64,000 nucleotides of DNA from Actinomycetota bacterium. Its GTDB lineage: Bacteria > Actinomycetota > Actinomycetes > S36-B12. The DNA lies in contig JAUXVJ010000009.1 in the NCBI GenBank assembly GCA_030684515.1, positions 620,001 to 684,000 on the forward strand. Direction: 5' to 3'. Both the position numbers and the translations under genes were made by a program. Below, in pieces: positions 26,034-34,118 of this stretch. Every line of letters begins with the position of its first letter. Positions within the stretch are counted from its first letter, which is position 1. The notes under the pieces were generated by a model, which was given only the letters and a program-made list of their open reading frames with translations, had not been told where the DNA came from and searched no databases.

Positions 26034-26134
26034 GCGCGACTGCTCGTCTGATGCGCGAAATCATGACCAAGGGCTAGGAAAGCAAGAACGCAAGACATGT
26101 GAAAACCCCCGGGGAACCGGGGGTTTTCGCATGT
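26033..26134 (+). repeat. right copy of the 102-bp direct repeat (sucD end remnant plus terminator)
   Basis: A duplicate of 25216-25317 with four substitutions and no gaps. It still encodes the last codons of sucD with their stop, without the rest of the gene, followed by the A-run/GGGG/T-run hairpin (26095-26134, one stem mismatch). It now serves as a terminator for the HEPN gene, whose stop is at 26135. Confidence 0.9.
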
Positions 26135-26617
26135 TCAGCTAAGCGCGAAGACGGGCATGTGATCCAACACCTGTGCACAGATGTCAACGATCTCCTGAGA
26201 CCTCGCACAGTCCTCGAGTACGTCCAGAGTCGTCAGAGCAGGGTCATCGGGCCTCGGATACTCCGCTGAACTGCGCGTCCGCCTCATCCTGTTGAAGGGA
26301 AGCAGTTGCCTACCCATGGGAGGTTCCAACTGTGCGTAGACGGCTTCGTATATCGCTTGGTGGTGGCCGGGAAGACTGGTGGTGCGTAGTCCCTGGTTTT
26401 CCAGGACAGCTCCCAGCGACTTGCGTGCTGCGTCGTACACCATCGCGTACGCACCCTCGGGATCTGTCTCAGCAATCACACTTGCACTCAGTAGGTGCTG
26501 GCGAGCTTGGGCGATCAGCAGATCCGCGTGTTCACGGCTCGCAGGCACCTGCTCGAGTCGTGTGTTGGCGAGCATCTTGGTAATCGTTTCGCGGCCCTGC
26601 TCCCACACCACGCTCAC
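26135..26617 (-). CDS. HEPN-domain protein of a HEPN/MNT pair
   Basis: 160 residues, mostly helical, with the HEPN arrangement: RQHLLSASVIAETDPEGAYAMVYDAARKSLGAVLENQG and a later RMRRTRSSAEYP segment (about 110-121). HEPN ribonucleases use an R-x4-6-H motif; here the place of the His is taken by Glu-Tyr, so canonical RNase activity is doubtful. GTG 26617 overlaps the stop of the upstream nucleotidyltransferase gene, marking a coupled pair as in MNT/HEPN toxin-antitoxin modules, in which MNT can AMPylate the HEPN partner. Ends directly at the right 102-bp repeat. Confidence 0.82.
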   Translation of the reverse strand: MSVVWEQGRETITKMLANTRLEQVPASREHADLLIAQARQHLLSASVIAETDPEGAYAMVYDAARKSLGAVLENQGLRTTSLPGHHQAIYEAVYAQLEPPMGRQLLPFNRMRRTRSSAEYPRPDDPALTTLDVLEDCARSQEIVDICAQVLDHMPVFALS

Positions 26618-27207
26618 GTGGATGCCGCGCTCAGCTGCAGTTCCACCAGTGGGCGGGATTGGACCGATTTCAGAAACGGATCATCGCCGGGGACTGCCCA
26701 GCGGTCAGGGCGAACTCGGCGGATGTTGACCTCGCGGTTGAGTCGACTCGCTGCATCGCCCACTGCTTCGTCCAGATCATCAAGGTCGGCATCACCGACC
26801 ACGAGAACGTCGATGTCCCTGGGGATCGCGCCCGGGTGCCCCTCGTAGCGCGCTGCCCACGAGCCGTAGATGAAAGCGTGCTCAATCCCAGCTACTCCAG
26901 ACAGCGCCTGAGTCAAGAGCGGAAGTGGGCCGTAGGTGACGGCCAGCAGATCGGTGAGCGAGCTGGCAATGATCGAGTGAGTGTTGGCGCGCAGCATCCG
27001 GCTGTTGCCTGCGCGCTCCTCGGTGATCCAATGGGCCGCGCTGAGTCGGTTTGCCTCAGCGTGCACAGCCCGCACGCTGGCATGGGCTCGACGGGCCAGG
27101 TCGGTGAGACTGTAGGCATTCTCGGGATCCAAGAACAGGGTCGCGAGGATGTCGCCCTGCACTCGCGAGCGCAGCATCGGCAGTAGGGCTGACGCCTTAG
27201 TTTCCAT
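26614..27207 (-). CDS. HTH-nucleotidyltransferase (MNT) protein
   Basis: 197 residues. The N-terminal winged helix-turn-helix (about 15-65, YSLTDLARRAHASVRAVHAEA) is followed by a minimal nucleotidyltransferase domain with GSWAARY (about 114-120) and a downstream DIDVLVVGD (about 130-138), the metal-binding pattern of pol-beta-type NTases. The gap between GS and D-x-D is 14 residues, longer than the usual 10. The HTH suggests it represses its own operon. ATG 27207 or GTG 27210 may be used; the predicted promoter would give a near-leaderless mRNA. Confidence 0.85.
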   Translation of the reverse strand: METKASALLPMLRSRVQGDILATLFLDPENAYSLTDLARRAHASVRAVHAEANRLSAAHWITEERAGNSRMLRANTHSIIASSLTDLLAVTYGPLPLLTQALSGVAGIEHAFIYGSWAARYEGHPGAIPRDIDVLVVGDADLDDLDEAVGDAASRLNREVNIRRVRPDRWAVPGDDPFLKSVQSRPLVELQLSAAST

Positions 27208-27212
27208 CACAA

Positions 27213-27242
27213 GTAATGTACATTACCTTTTATGTAAGTCAA
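27213..27242 (-). promoter_or_regulatory. MNT/HEPN promoter with palindrome
   Basis: Minus-strand TTGACT (27242-27237) and TACATT (27220-27215) are 16 bases apart. A perfect 14-base palindrome GTAATGTACATTAC (27213-27226) covers the -10 box and ends three bases before the gene start, a natural operator for the HTH-containing MNT protein. It resembles the higBA promoter in layout. Confidence 0.7.
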
Positions 27243-27347
27243 GTGCTCGGATTATGTATTGTGTCCATCTCGAGGCTGCGTCCCGAACTGGTCTGCAAGC
27301 GCGTCCCCCATTTGAGTGAAAAGATGTAACCTTGGCCGGGGATCGGG

Positions 27348-28673
27348 GTGAAGTTTCCGGAGGTTGAGTTGACCGACTTAGCGATGCACGACCAGTTGAC
27401 AGGACTCGCGAACCGCGATGCCTTGTTAGCGGAGTTGGGGCGCGCGCTCAGTGCCAGTCAGCGCTCGGGTCGCCCCACGGCAGTGCTGATGATCGGTCTG
27501 GATCGATTCAACGAGGTCTACGACTCCCTAGGAAGCTCCTACAGCGATGAGTTGCTTCGCGCGGCGGCCGCGCGTATTCAAGTGACCGTTCGTGGCAGTG
27601 ATGTGGTCGCCAGGCATGGCGTCGATGACTTTCTGGTCGTCATTCGTGAGTTGAGCAATGCCACCGAACCGGTGCGCGCAGCCATGCGCGTCATCGATGC
27701 CTTTCACGACTCCCTAGAGGTGTTAGGCACACGCGTGCAGACCACCGTCAGTGTCGGCGTGGCGATATCGGTTGGCCAGGTCGAACCAAGTGAGTTGCTG
27801 GACGAGGCCGACACAGCGATGTTTGCAGCCAAGGCCGAGGGCCGCGATCGGATGGCGCTCTACAACGCTGACCTGCAAGCCTCGGTGATTGAACGGGTGA
27901 CTGCTGAAGACCAATTGCGCACGGCCTTGGAGCGCGATGAACTCGTGGTCTGGTACCAACCAGAAGTCGACCTGAGCACAGGCTCTTTGGTAGCCGTTGA
28001 AGCCCTGCTCCGCTGGGATCACCCTGATCATGAAATGCGGCTGGCTGAAGAGTTCATCAAGACCGCGGAGGACACTGGGCTCATCATCGGGATAGGTGCC
28101 TGGGTGATCGATCAGGCTTTGCATCAAGCGGCAACCTGGGCACAGACTAATCCCGAAAGTCCATTGACAGTTCGGATCAATGTCTCTGCAATACAGTTGT
28201 CGAGCACAGCGTTGTTGGAGACCATTGATGCGGCTCTGATTTCAAGTGCGGTGTGTCCGGATCTGCTCTGCCTTGAGATCACTGAGACTGCATTGCTACG
28301 CGAAACACCAACAGTGCGAGCCAATGTGCTGGGCATTCGCGAACGAGGCATTCAAATTGCGATTGACGATTTCGGCACTGGCTTCGCGTCCTTGGCCTAC
28401 CTGCGCAACTACCCAGTTGACGTGGTCAAGCTTGATAAGGGCTTCATCGCCAATGTCATTACCAACGATGTCGATCGACGGCTCGTGGCAGGCATCGTGG
28501 CCCTGGCTCGTGAATTCGGTGTCGCTGTCACCGCTGAAGGTGTTGAGCACGAAGACCAGGCCAACTTCCTCAGATCAGTGGGCTGTCCGAGCGCCCAAGG
28601 CTTTCTCTACTCTGAAGCTGTGCCGGCCAGGCAAATCGATGAGCTCTTCGAGCACGTCTACCCGCATTCCTGA
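27348..28673 (+). CDS. GGDEF-EAL protein, probable c-di-GMP phosphodiesterase
   Basis: 441 residues without membrane spans. The GGDEF domain (about 10-175) opens DQLTGLANRDALL but has HGVDDF where GGDEF is expected, so cyclase activity is probably lost; the RGSD inhibitory-site residues remain and may sense c-di-GMP or GTP. The EAL domain (about 185-435) keeps AVEALLRW, NVSAIQL, EITETALL and IDDFGTGFASL...VKLDK, the metal and catalytic residues of an active phosphodiesterase. The start is uncertain: GTG 27348, or TTG 27369, which has GGAGG five bases upstream. Confidence 0.92.
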   Translation: MKFPEVELTDLAMHDQLTGLANRDALLAELGRALSASQRSGRPTAVLMIGLDRFNEVYDSLGSSYSDELLRAAAARIQVTVRGSDVVARHGVDDFLVVIRELSNATEPVRAAMRVIDAFHDSLEVLGTRVQTTVSVGVAISVGQVEPSELLDEADTAMFAAKAEGRDRMALYNADLQASVIERVTAEDQLRTALERDELVVWYQPEVDLSTGSLVAVEALLRWDHPDHEMRLAEEFIKTAEDTGLIIGIGAWVIDQALHQAATWAQTNPESPLTVRINVSAIQLSSTALLETIDAALISSAVCPDLLCLEITETALLRETPTVRANVLGIRERGIQIAIDDFGTGFASLAYLRNYPVDVVKLDKGFIANVITNDVDRRLVAGIVALAREFGVAVTAEGVEHEDQANFLRSVGCPSAQGFLYSEAVPARQIDELFEHVYPHS

Positions 28674-28680
28674 CCTCCGT

Positions 28681-29694
28681 TCACCCGTAGTGCCGAACCC
28701 GCTTGTGCTTGCTCTTCTGGTAGTCCGCGACCCACGTCTTTGAGCTCTGCCACGTTCCGTTGCTGGATTTCTGCGCGCGTAGGCGACCCCGCTCTGCCGC
28801 AGCTCGCAGTGCAGTTGCTGTGAGCCCTGCCTTTTCATCGACCAGACTTGCCAATGGCACCAGCCGTGCAGGACCAGCTAATGCCGGGACGACGAACTTG
28901 TAGAGGTTGTTTGTGACGGCCCGTGCAATCAGTTCACCTAAGGGTCCGTAGTCGCCCTTGTCTGCCTTGCGCATCGCCGTCAGGTACTTGGTGCGCTGGT
29001 TCTTGAACACGATTGCCGGCGGATAGCCGAGACGGACGAGGAGCAAGTTGAGCACGAGTCGGCCCGTGCGTCCGTTTCCGTCCAAGTAGGGGTGGATTTT
29101 CTCGAAGTCGTTGTGGAGCTTGGCCAGGCGTTCAGGAAACGGCACCTGGCTGGCATCGCGCAGAGTATTGACGTCTGCTACCCAGTCGCTCATCCGGTGG
29201 CCAATCTCTGTGAACGACGGGGGTGTCATGCCTTCAGGAAAGGACGCAATGTCATGCTCGCGCCAGTTACCTGGCTTTTCATTTGCTGTCGCATGCGGGT
29301 GCGGCGCTACACCCCATACAGGTGTCATGGTCTCGTAGTGGACGGTGCGGACCTCTTGGATGTTGAGAAGGTCGCCAGTGACCCAGTCGCCAGGGTCCAG
29401 TGCCTGTCCGTAGACCCACTTGGCAGCGGCGGCGTAACCCAAGACTTCCATGTACTCCTTCAACTCTTTCTCACCCACCGGGCGGCCCTCGTCAAGGAGT
29501 GTGCGGACCTCGTTGAGGATCAGCGTGTTGCCTTCCAGAGCTGTCGAGTGGTGGGCTTCCTGATGCCAGAGTTCATCCCAGATGAGTTCGGCTTCTGCCG
29601 GCGTAGGCAGGCCGCCCAGGCGGGTACGCAGATCTGCAATTGCTTCCTCAAGTTGGCGATAGATCGCCTGCCGAGAAGGTCGCCCGGGTTTCAT
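28681..29694 (-). CDS. Fic family protein
   Basis: 337 residues. The Fic domain holds the catalytic loop IHPYLDGNGRTGR (about 197-209), which matches HxFx(D/E)GNGRxxR with Tyr for Phe. The N-terminal inhibitory helix STALEGN (about 56-62) fits the class II auto-inhibition motif (S/T)xxxE(G/N). A C-terminal winged-helix-like region with a Lys/Arg-rich end follows. Most Fic proteins transfer AMP to a target protein; this layout is common in free-standing regulators and in toxin-like forms. ATG 29694 has an AAGGAGG site about seven bases before it. It is convergent with the GGDEF-EAL gene (7 bases between stops). Confidence 0.95.
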   Translation of the reverse strand: MKPGRPSRQAIYRQLEEAIADLRTRLGGLPTPAEAELIWDELWHQEAHHSTALEGNTLILNEVRTLLDEGRPVGEKELKEYMEVLGYAAAAKWVYGQALDPGDWVTGDLLNIQEVRTVHYETMTPVWGVAPHPHATANEKPGNWREHDIASFPEGMTPPSFTEIGHRMSDWVADVNTLRDASQVPFPERLAKLHNDFEKIHPYLDGNGRTGRLVLNLLLVRLGYPPAIVFKNQRTKYLTAMRKADKGDYGPLGELIARAVTNNLYKFVVPALAGPARLVPLASLVDEKAGLTATALRAAAERGRLRAQKSSNGTWQSSKTWVADYQKSKHKRVRHYG

Positions 29695-29943
29695 GCGCGC
29701 CTCCTTGATGCGGCCGTTTTGTAAGTTGCTGAAGTAGGGCTCACAAAACTACAACACAACAACTTCCTGAATCGTAATACTACTTGTTGAGTACTGCCAT
29801 AATAAACACAAACACGACAACTCTATGCAGCATATCGGGAAGTACCCGACCTGGCCTGCCGTGAGCCCCGATGGGAAATATGAGTCGCCGAACACTGCCA
29901 GCAGGTCCCCGATCTGCGCCCAAAAGTCTGAAATGGTGGACTT

Positions 29944-31323
29944 GTGAGCGCGCCAGTGATGAACGACCTGAAAGCGCTGACCTCCCGGCTCCATCCGCGT
30001 TGGCTGATCGCGCCCATCGGCACGCTCGTTGGAGCCGCCATCAGCATGGTGCTCATCGGCATCCCCATCTGGGCGGCATGGCTCACCACTGACCACGGTG
30101 CCAATGGACCACGTGAACTGGCCAATCTCATCGGCGGAGCCTGGCTTGGCATTCAGAATGTGCCACTGAACAACGGCCCGGTGAAGTACTCGATCCTGCC
30201 CTGGGGCTTGGTGATCGTGGTGATCTTCGCCCTCTACCGCGCCGCACTGATGCTCGGCAGAGCTACCAAGAACTCCACAAAGCTTGAATTGGGCATCCTC
30301 ATGGCTGTCGCAGCGTTGACCTATGCCGCAGTCATGGCAACCGTCGCGGCTCTCACCGCAACCCAAGGACTGCAAGCCCCGATCGGCCAGGCAGCACTCA
30401 CCGGCGCCATCATCGCCGCAGGAACGTTCGCAACAGCACTCATGCGGACGACGGATCAAGGCAAGGCCCTGCTCAAACAGATCCCGAAAGACATCAAGAC
30501 GGTCGCGAGAGCGGGAACAGCCGGAGCACTTGGCCTGCTCGGCGCGGGAGCAGTGCTCGCTCTGATCTCGCTCATCTGGCACTTCTGGCAGGCAAGAGAG
30601 ATCCTGGAGTTCCTTGATGCCGGAGTCTTCGGCGGACTGCTCATCGTCATCGCCTGCATCGGCTATCTGCCCGTGCTCGTCCTGTGGTCAACCTCCTATC
30701 TCCTGGGGCCGGGCATCGCCATCGGGCCTGGCATCGGCTTGAGCCCATTCATGCCCACCCCGCCACCGACCGAACTCCCCGCGTTTCCGCTTCTTGCGGC
30801 CCTGCCCGAGAAGCTCGGACCACTTGCCTGGGGCCTGCCGATCATCGCCGTGCTCATCGGAGTCGGCGTGGGCATCACCTGTGCGCGCGGGGGACCACTG
30901 CCAGCGCTCATGCGCCTGGCCAGCGCAACCGCAGCCTGCGCCGCAACAGGAATCACCATTGGCGCGCTCACCGCGCTCAGCACCGGATCACTGGGCGATG
31001 TGCGACTGCTCAGTGTCGGACCAGACCCAGTATTCGTCGGACTGCTGGCCTTCGGACTGACCGCACTCGGAGCAGTGCCGACCGCCCTTGCCCTGCGCAC
31101 GGTGCCGCCACCAGAAGTGGAAGTGCCCAAGGACAAGTACTACAACGCCGAGCAAACGGCAGAGCCCACAACAGCACCGACAGCACCGACAGCACCGACA
31201 GCAGATCCAGTTGAGGAAATCGTCGAAGTCGAACTACCCCAAGAGGCCACTGGCGTGGAGAACCCGACAGATGTGGAAGCATCAGCGACTTCAGACCAGG
31301 AGAGTGAGCAGATCAATGGATAA
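29944..31323 (+). CDS. DUF6350 integral membrane protein
   Basis: 459 residues, about ten or eleven membrane spans up to residue 385, then an acidic, Thr/Pro/Glu-rich cytoplasmic tail with an APTAPT repeat and clusters of Glu. Family DUF6350 proteins are found close to sucD and purN in many actinobacteria and have no assigned role. The start GTG 29944 is taken over the internal ATG six codons later because it fits the length. The preceding 249 bases are A+T-rich and probably hold promoters for this gene and for the divergent fic gene. The next gene overlaps by eight bases. Confidence 0.88.
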   Translation: MSAPVMNDLKALTSRLHPRWLIAPIGTLVGAAISMVLIGIPIWAAWLTTDHGANGPRELANLIGGAWLGIQNVPLNNGPVKYSILPWGLVIVVIFALYRAALMLGRATKNSTKLELGILMAVAALTYAAVMATVAALTATQGLQAPIGQAALTGAIIAAGTFATALMRTTDQGKALLKQIPKDIKTVARAGTAGALGLLGAGAVLALISLIWHFWQAREILEFLDAGVFGGLLIVIACIGYLPVLVLWSTSYLLGPGIAIGPGIGLSPFMPTPPPTELPAFPLLAALPEKLGPLAWGLPIIAVLIGVGVGITCARGGPLPALMRLASATAACAATGITIGALTALSTGSLGDVRLLSVGPDPVFVGLLAFGLTALGAVPTALALRTVPPPEVEVPKDKYYNAEQTAEPTTAPTAPTAPTADPVEEIVEVELPQEATGVENPTDVEASATSDQESEQING

Positions 31324-31939
31324 GGCAGACGTTCGAAGAGGACTGTCGTGGGCCTTTGACACCTTCCGTCGCAATCCCGTGCCTTTCCTGGCGCTGGCAG
31401 CTGTGGTGATGGTGACCCAGTTCGTGGCTCAGGTGAGTCAGCAAGTCTTCAGCAACGCGGGCGCTGGCTCGTATCTCCTGGTGATCTTGGCCTTTGCATT
31501 TCTGCTGCTCTCGGCTTTCGCCGCTATCGGCGTGGATCGTGCGGCCCTGCGCACCACCCAAGGGCACGAGCCAAATTTCGCCGACATGCTGACCACCCAG
31601 TATCTGGGCAAGTACATCCTGTTCGTACTGGCCTACATCGCTCTGACGGTCCTTGGCTTGATGCTGTGCATCCTTCCGGCCTTCTTCGTCATCTTCTTTC
31701 TCCAACTGGGCCCATTCTTCGTGCTGGACAAGGGAGTCAAGGTAGGCGAGGCAATCAGATCTAGCTTCGAGGTCATTCGCATGAACATCGGCCCGGCAGC
31801 CATCATGACCGTTCTGAACGTCATCGTGAGCCTGTCGGGCACCTTGTTCTTCGGTGTGCTGACGCTGATCACCCTGCCGTTCACGGCCCTGTTCACAGCC
31901 CACATGTATCGCCAGTTCAACAAGGAAATCGTCGTCTAG
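31316..31939 (+). CDS. multi-span membrane protein
   Basis: 207 residues, starting MDKADVRRGLSWAFDTFRRNP, then four to five hydrophobic segments (about 22-42, 52-72, 100-128, 155-190). The pattern resembles the DUF975/GDPD-associated membrane domain group: an amphipathic start, a central LCILPAFFVIFFLQLGPFFVLD and a paired C-terminal span. The start overlaps DUF6350 by eight bases, implying one transcript. Function unknown. Confidence 0.8.
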   Translation: MDKADVRRGLSWAFDTFRRNPVPFLALAAVVMVTQFVAQVSQQVFSNAGAGSYLLVILAFAFLLLSAFAAIGVDRAALRTTQGHEPNFADMLTTQYLGKYILFVLAYIALTVLGLMLCILPAFFVIFFLQLGPFFVLDKGVKVGEAIRSSFEVIRMNIGPAAIMTVLNVIVSLSGTLFFGVLTLITLPFTALFTAHMYRQFNKEIVV

Positions 31940-31957
31940 ACAGCGACAGACGATCAC

Positions 31958-32974
31958 ATGCGAGCCGGAACTGTTGCGCTTGCAGCACTTGGGATAGCGC
32001 TGCTACTGCCCCAAGCTGCCAGCGCAGCACCAACTCCCGTCAAAGACAACGGTGTAAATCTCAACATCCCTTGGGCCATCGGCGGCCTGAGAATTGAACG
32101 CGACGGAACAAAGCGCGTCCACCCAGGTGAATGGCCAACCGTGCCCGTCGCCTCAGTGAGAATCTGGGATGCGCGAACCGCTTGGCTCAACATCGAGCCG
32201 GCAAATGACCAATGGGATTTCACCAGGCTTGATGCCTTCGTCGAAAAGGCCGAGGCCAAAGGGGTCAAGAACATCCTGATGACCCTCGGTGGCACACCGA
32301 TGTGGGCGGCAAAGCAGCAGAAAGCAACGGACGCACCTTGGCTCGGAAAGGGCTCAGCGAGCCCTCCCAAGCGCTGGGCCGACTGGGCGGAGTTCGTACA
32401 AAAAGTCGCGCAGCGCTACCAAGGAAGAATCCACGGCTATGAGATCTGGAACGAGCCGAACTCCCTGACCTACTGGAGTGGAAGCAACGAGGAATGGTCT
32501 GAGCTGACAGGCATTGCCAGCAGAGAAATCGCCAAAGCTGACCCCGAAGCACAGATTGTGATCGGAGCATTCGCAACAAGCCCGACCAAGACTCTCAACA
32601 AGATCGCGCCGATGCTCGACGCATTGAAGCCGCAGGAAGCAACCGCAACCCCAACAGCCATCAGCATCCACTGGTATCCAACGCGCAAGAATCTCCCGGC
32701 CGGGGTGAGCGCGATCGCTACCCAAGTAAGGCAAGCCGCAGAGAAAGCCGGTATCAAGAACCTGCCGCTGTGGATCACTGAGATGAATCTCAGAGACGGT
32801 GCGAGTCTGAGCGCAAAGAATCAACAGGCTGCAATGCAGTCAATGACCGACAGTGCAAGTGCAGGAGGCATTCAACGAAGCTGGTGGTACGCGTGGACTG
32901 ATCTTGGACCAAACAACCTGATTCAGATCTACGAAGGCACGCCAGCGGCGCGCTGGTTGAGATCCATCGCCTGA
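31958..32974 (+). CDS. secreted GH39-like (clan GH-A) glycosidase, short form
   Basis: 338 residues. The signal peptide ends at ASA-AP (about 24). The barrel shows VRIWDARTAWLNIEP, LGGTPMWAA, IWNEPNSLTYW with the acid/base Glu (about 153) and WITEMNLRDG with the likely nucleophile Glu (about 273). These are the same landmarks as in the glycosidase at 2433, and local wording is shared, so the two are paralogues. This one lacks the beta-rich C-terminal region. It follows the membrane protein by 18 bases and may share its transcript. It overlaps the DUF4129 gene by 46 bases tail to tail. A role in trimming or remodelling the polysaccharide made by the neighbouring cluster is plausible but not shown. 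Confidence 0.82.
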   Translation: MRAGTVALAALGIALLLPQAASAAPTPVKDNGVNLNIPWAIGGLRIERDGTKRVHPGEWPTVPVASVRIWDARTAWLNIEPANDQWDFTRLDAFVEKAEAKGVKNILMTLGGTPMWAAKQQKATDAPWLGKGSASPPKRWADWAEFVQKVAQRYQGRIHGYEIWNEPNSLTYWSGSNEEWSELTGIASREIAKADPEAQIVIGAFATSPTKTLNKIAPMLDALKPQEATATPTAISIHWYPTRKNLPAGVSAIATQVRQAAEKAGIKNLPLWITEMNLRDGASLSAKNQQAAMQSMTDSASAGGIQRSWWYAWTDLGPNNLIQIYEGTPAARWLRSIA

Positions 32975-34116
32975 CGGGCCAGATCCAGCCGGACGCTACT
33001 GATCGATCGGCGCGCATGGCGCCATCGTGTGCGAAGAGTCTTCCCTCGGGCTAGAAATTCGATTTCATCGGCGAGCACCCATGCGCGGTATGCCTCGTCG
33101 GGAGTGGGTTGAGCTGAAGCCCCGAAGGCCACGGGGGCAACCAAGGCAGCAAGCTCTGCAAGCTCTGGACGACCGGCATCAGCAGCCCAGCGCACTGCGA
33201 CGTCGGGGGAGAGGTGAACAGGTAGCGATTGATCGCGCTGAGCCAGCCGCAGGCGCGCCCAACTCCAGGCTCCTAATACCTGCTCACGCGTGGTGCCAGT
33301 CTCCAGTTCGCGAAGTCCAAGACGCCAGCCGATCGCGACAATGAATCGAATCACGACGTTGACGCCGAGCCAGATCACAGCGACGACCGCAAGAGCAGTC
33401 GCAAGCTTGATGGAAATCGACCCAAGAGCAGCGAGTAGATCTGCGAGCCCGCCGGACTCTTCGGCTAGGGCGGGAGCAGACGAGCTGCTGCTGGGAGTCG
33501 GTGTTGGCTCATCTTTGGGGATGAGGCCTTGTGGATGCACGACCCACGGTTGACGGATGACGAGGTCAGCAACAGCGGCCGCTGCGACGGCAGCCAAACC
33601 AGCAAAGCTCAGCACGAGCACGAGAAAGCGAAGCCGCTCCTTGGTGATCAACTCATGCTCGCCGTAAGGACCCAGGATCACCAAGGTGAAGCCGGCTGCG
33701 ACCACCCATGCGCCAACCCACGCAATCGCGTTGCCGGCCGCCCCCAGAGCAAGAGCACAGACCAGCAGAAGGGTCATCGGCACAAGCACGAGTCGCGCGT
33801 ATCGAGTCGATGCAATCAGCGCCGCAGCGGTGGTCAAGCCGCAGGCGACGAATGAGGCCCTAGCGATAGACCCTGAGTTTGTGCCGCCAAAGAATTCCGC
33901 TGCTGCGGCAAGAATTGGAGGCAAGCCCAAGGCGATGACCCAGGCCAGCACACGGCGCGGAATCGCCATCACAGCAGAAACCATGAACCAGCACAGCAGG
34001 GAAGTCGCCGCAACCCAGAGCACGAGACCCTGGAAACTGACGATCTGCGCGAAGACCGCCCAGTTGATGACCAGTGTGGGCAGCACGGCCCAACTTCGCC
34101 CATCGACCAGGCGCAC
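32929..34116 (-). CDS. DUF4129-type membrane protein
   Basis: 395 residues. Six spans fill the first 200 residues, a Pro/Ser-rich extracytoplasmic loop follows, then another span near 240-262 and a C-terminal DUF4129-like domain. In MoxR/DUF58 operons a DUF4129 or transglutaminase membrane protein is the usual third member, and this gene ends the same minus-strand unit after wzt with two bases between. No enzyme motif is visible. ATG 34116 is used. Confidence 0.7.
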   Translation of the reverse strand: MRLVDGRSWAVLPTLVINWAVFAQIVSFQGLVLWVAATSLLCWFMVSAVMAIPRRVLAWVIALGLPPILAAAAEFFGGTNSGSIARASFVACGLTTAAALIASTRYARLVLVPMTLLLVCALALGAAGNAIAWVGAWVVAAGFTLVILGPYGEHELITKERLRFLVLVLSFAGLAAVAAAAVADLVIRQPWVVHPQGLIPKDEPTPTPSSSSSAPALAEESGGLADLLAALGSISIKLATALAVVAVIWLGVNVVIRFIVAIGWRLGLRELETGTTREQVLGAWSWARLRLAQRDQSLPVHLSPDVAVRWAADAGRPELAELAALVAPVAFGASAQPTPDEAYRAWVLADEIEFLARGKTLRTRWRHARRSISSVRLDLARQAMDLNQRAAGVPS

Positions 34117-34118
34117 GG

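Noticed and set aside
26033-26080. A second sucD gene
   Set aside because: Only the last codons of sucD are present in the right repeat, without any upstream coding sequence, so it is a remnant or duplicate end, not a gene.
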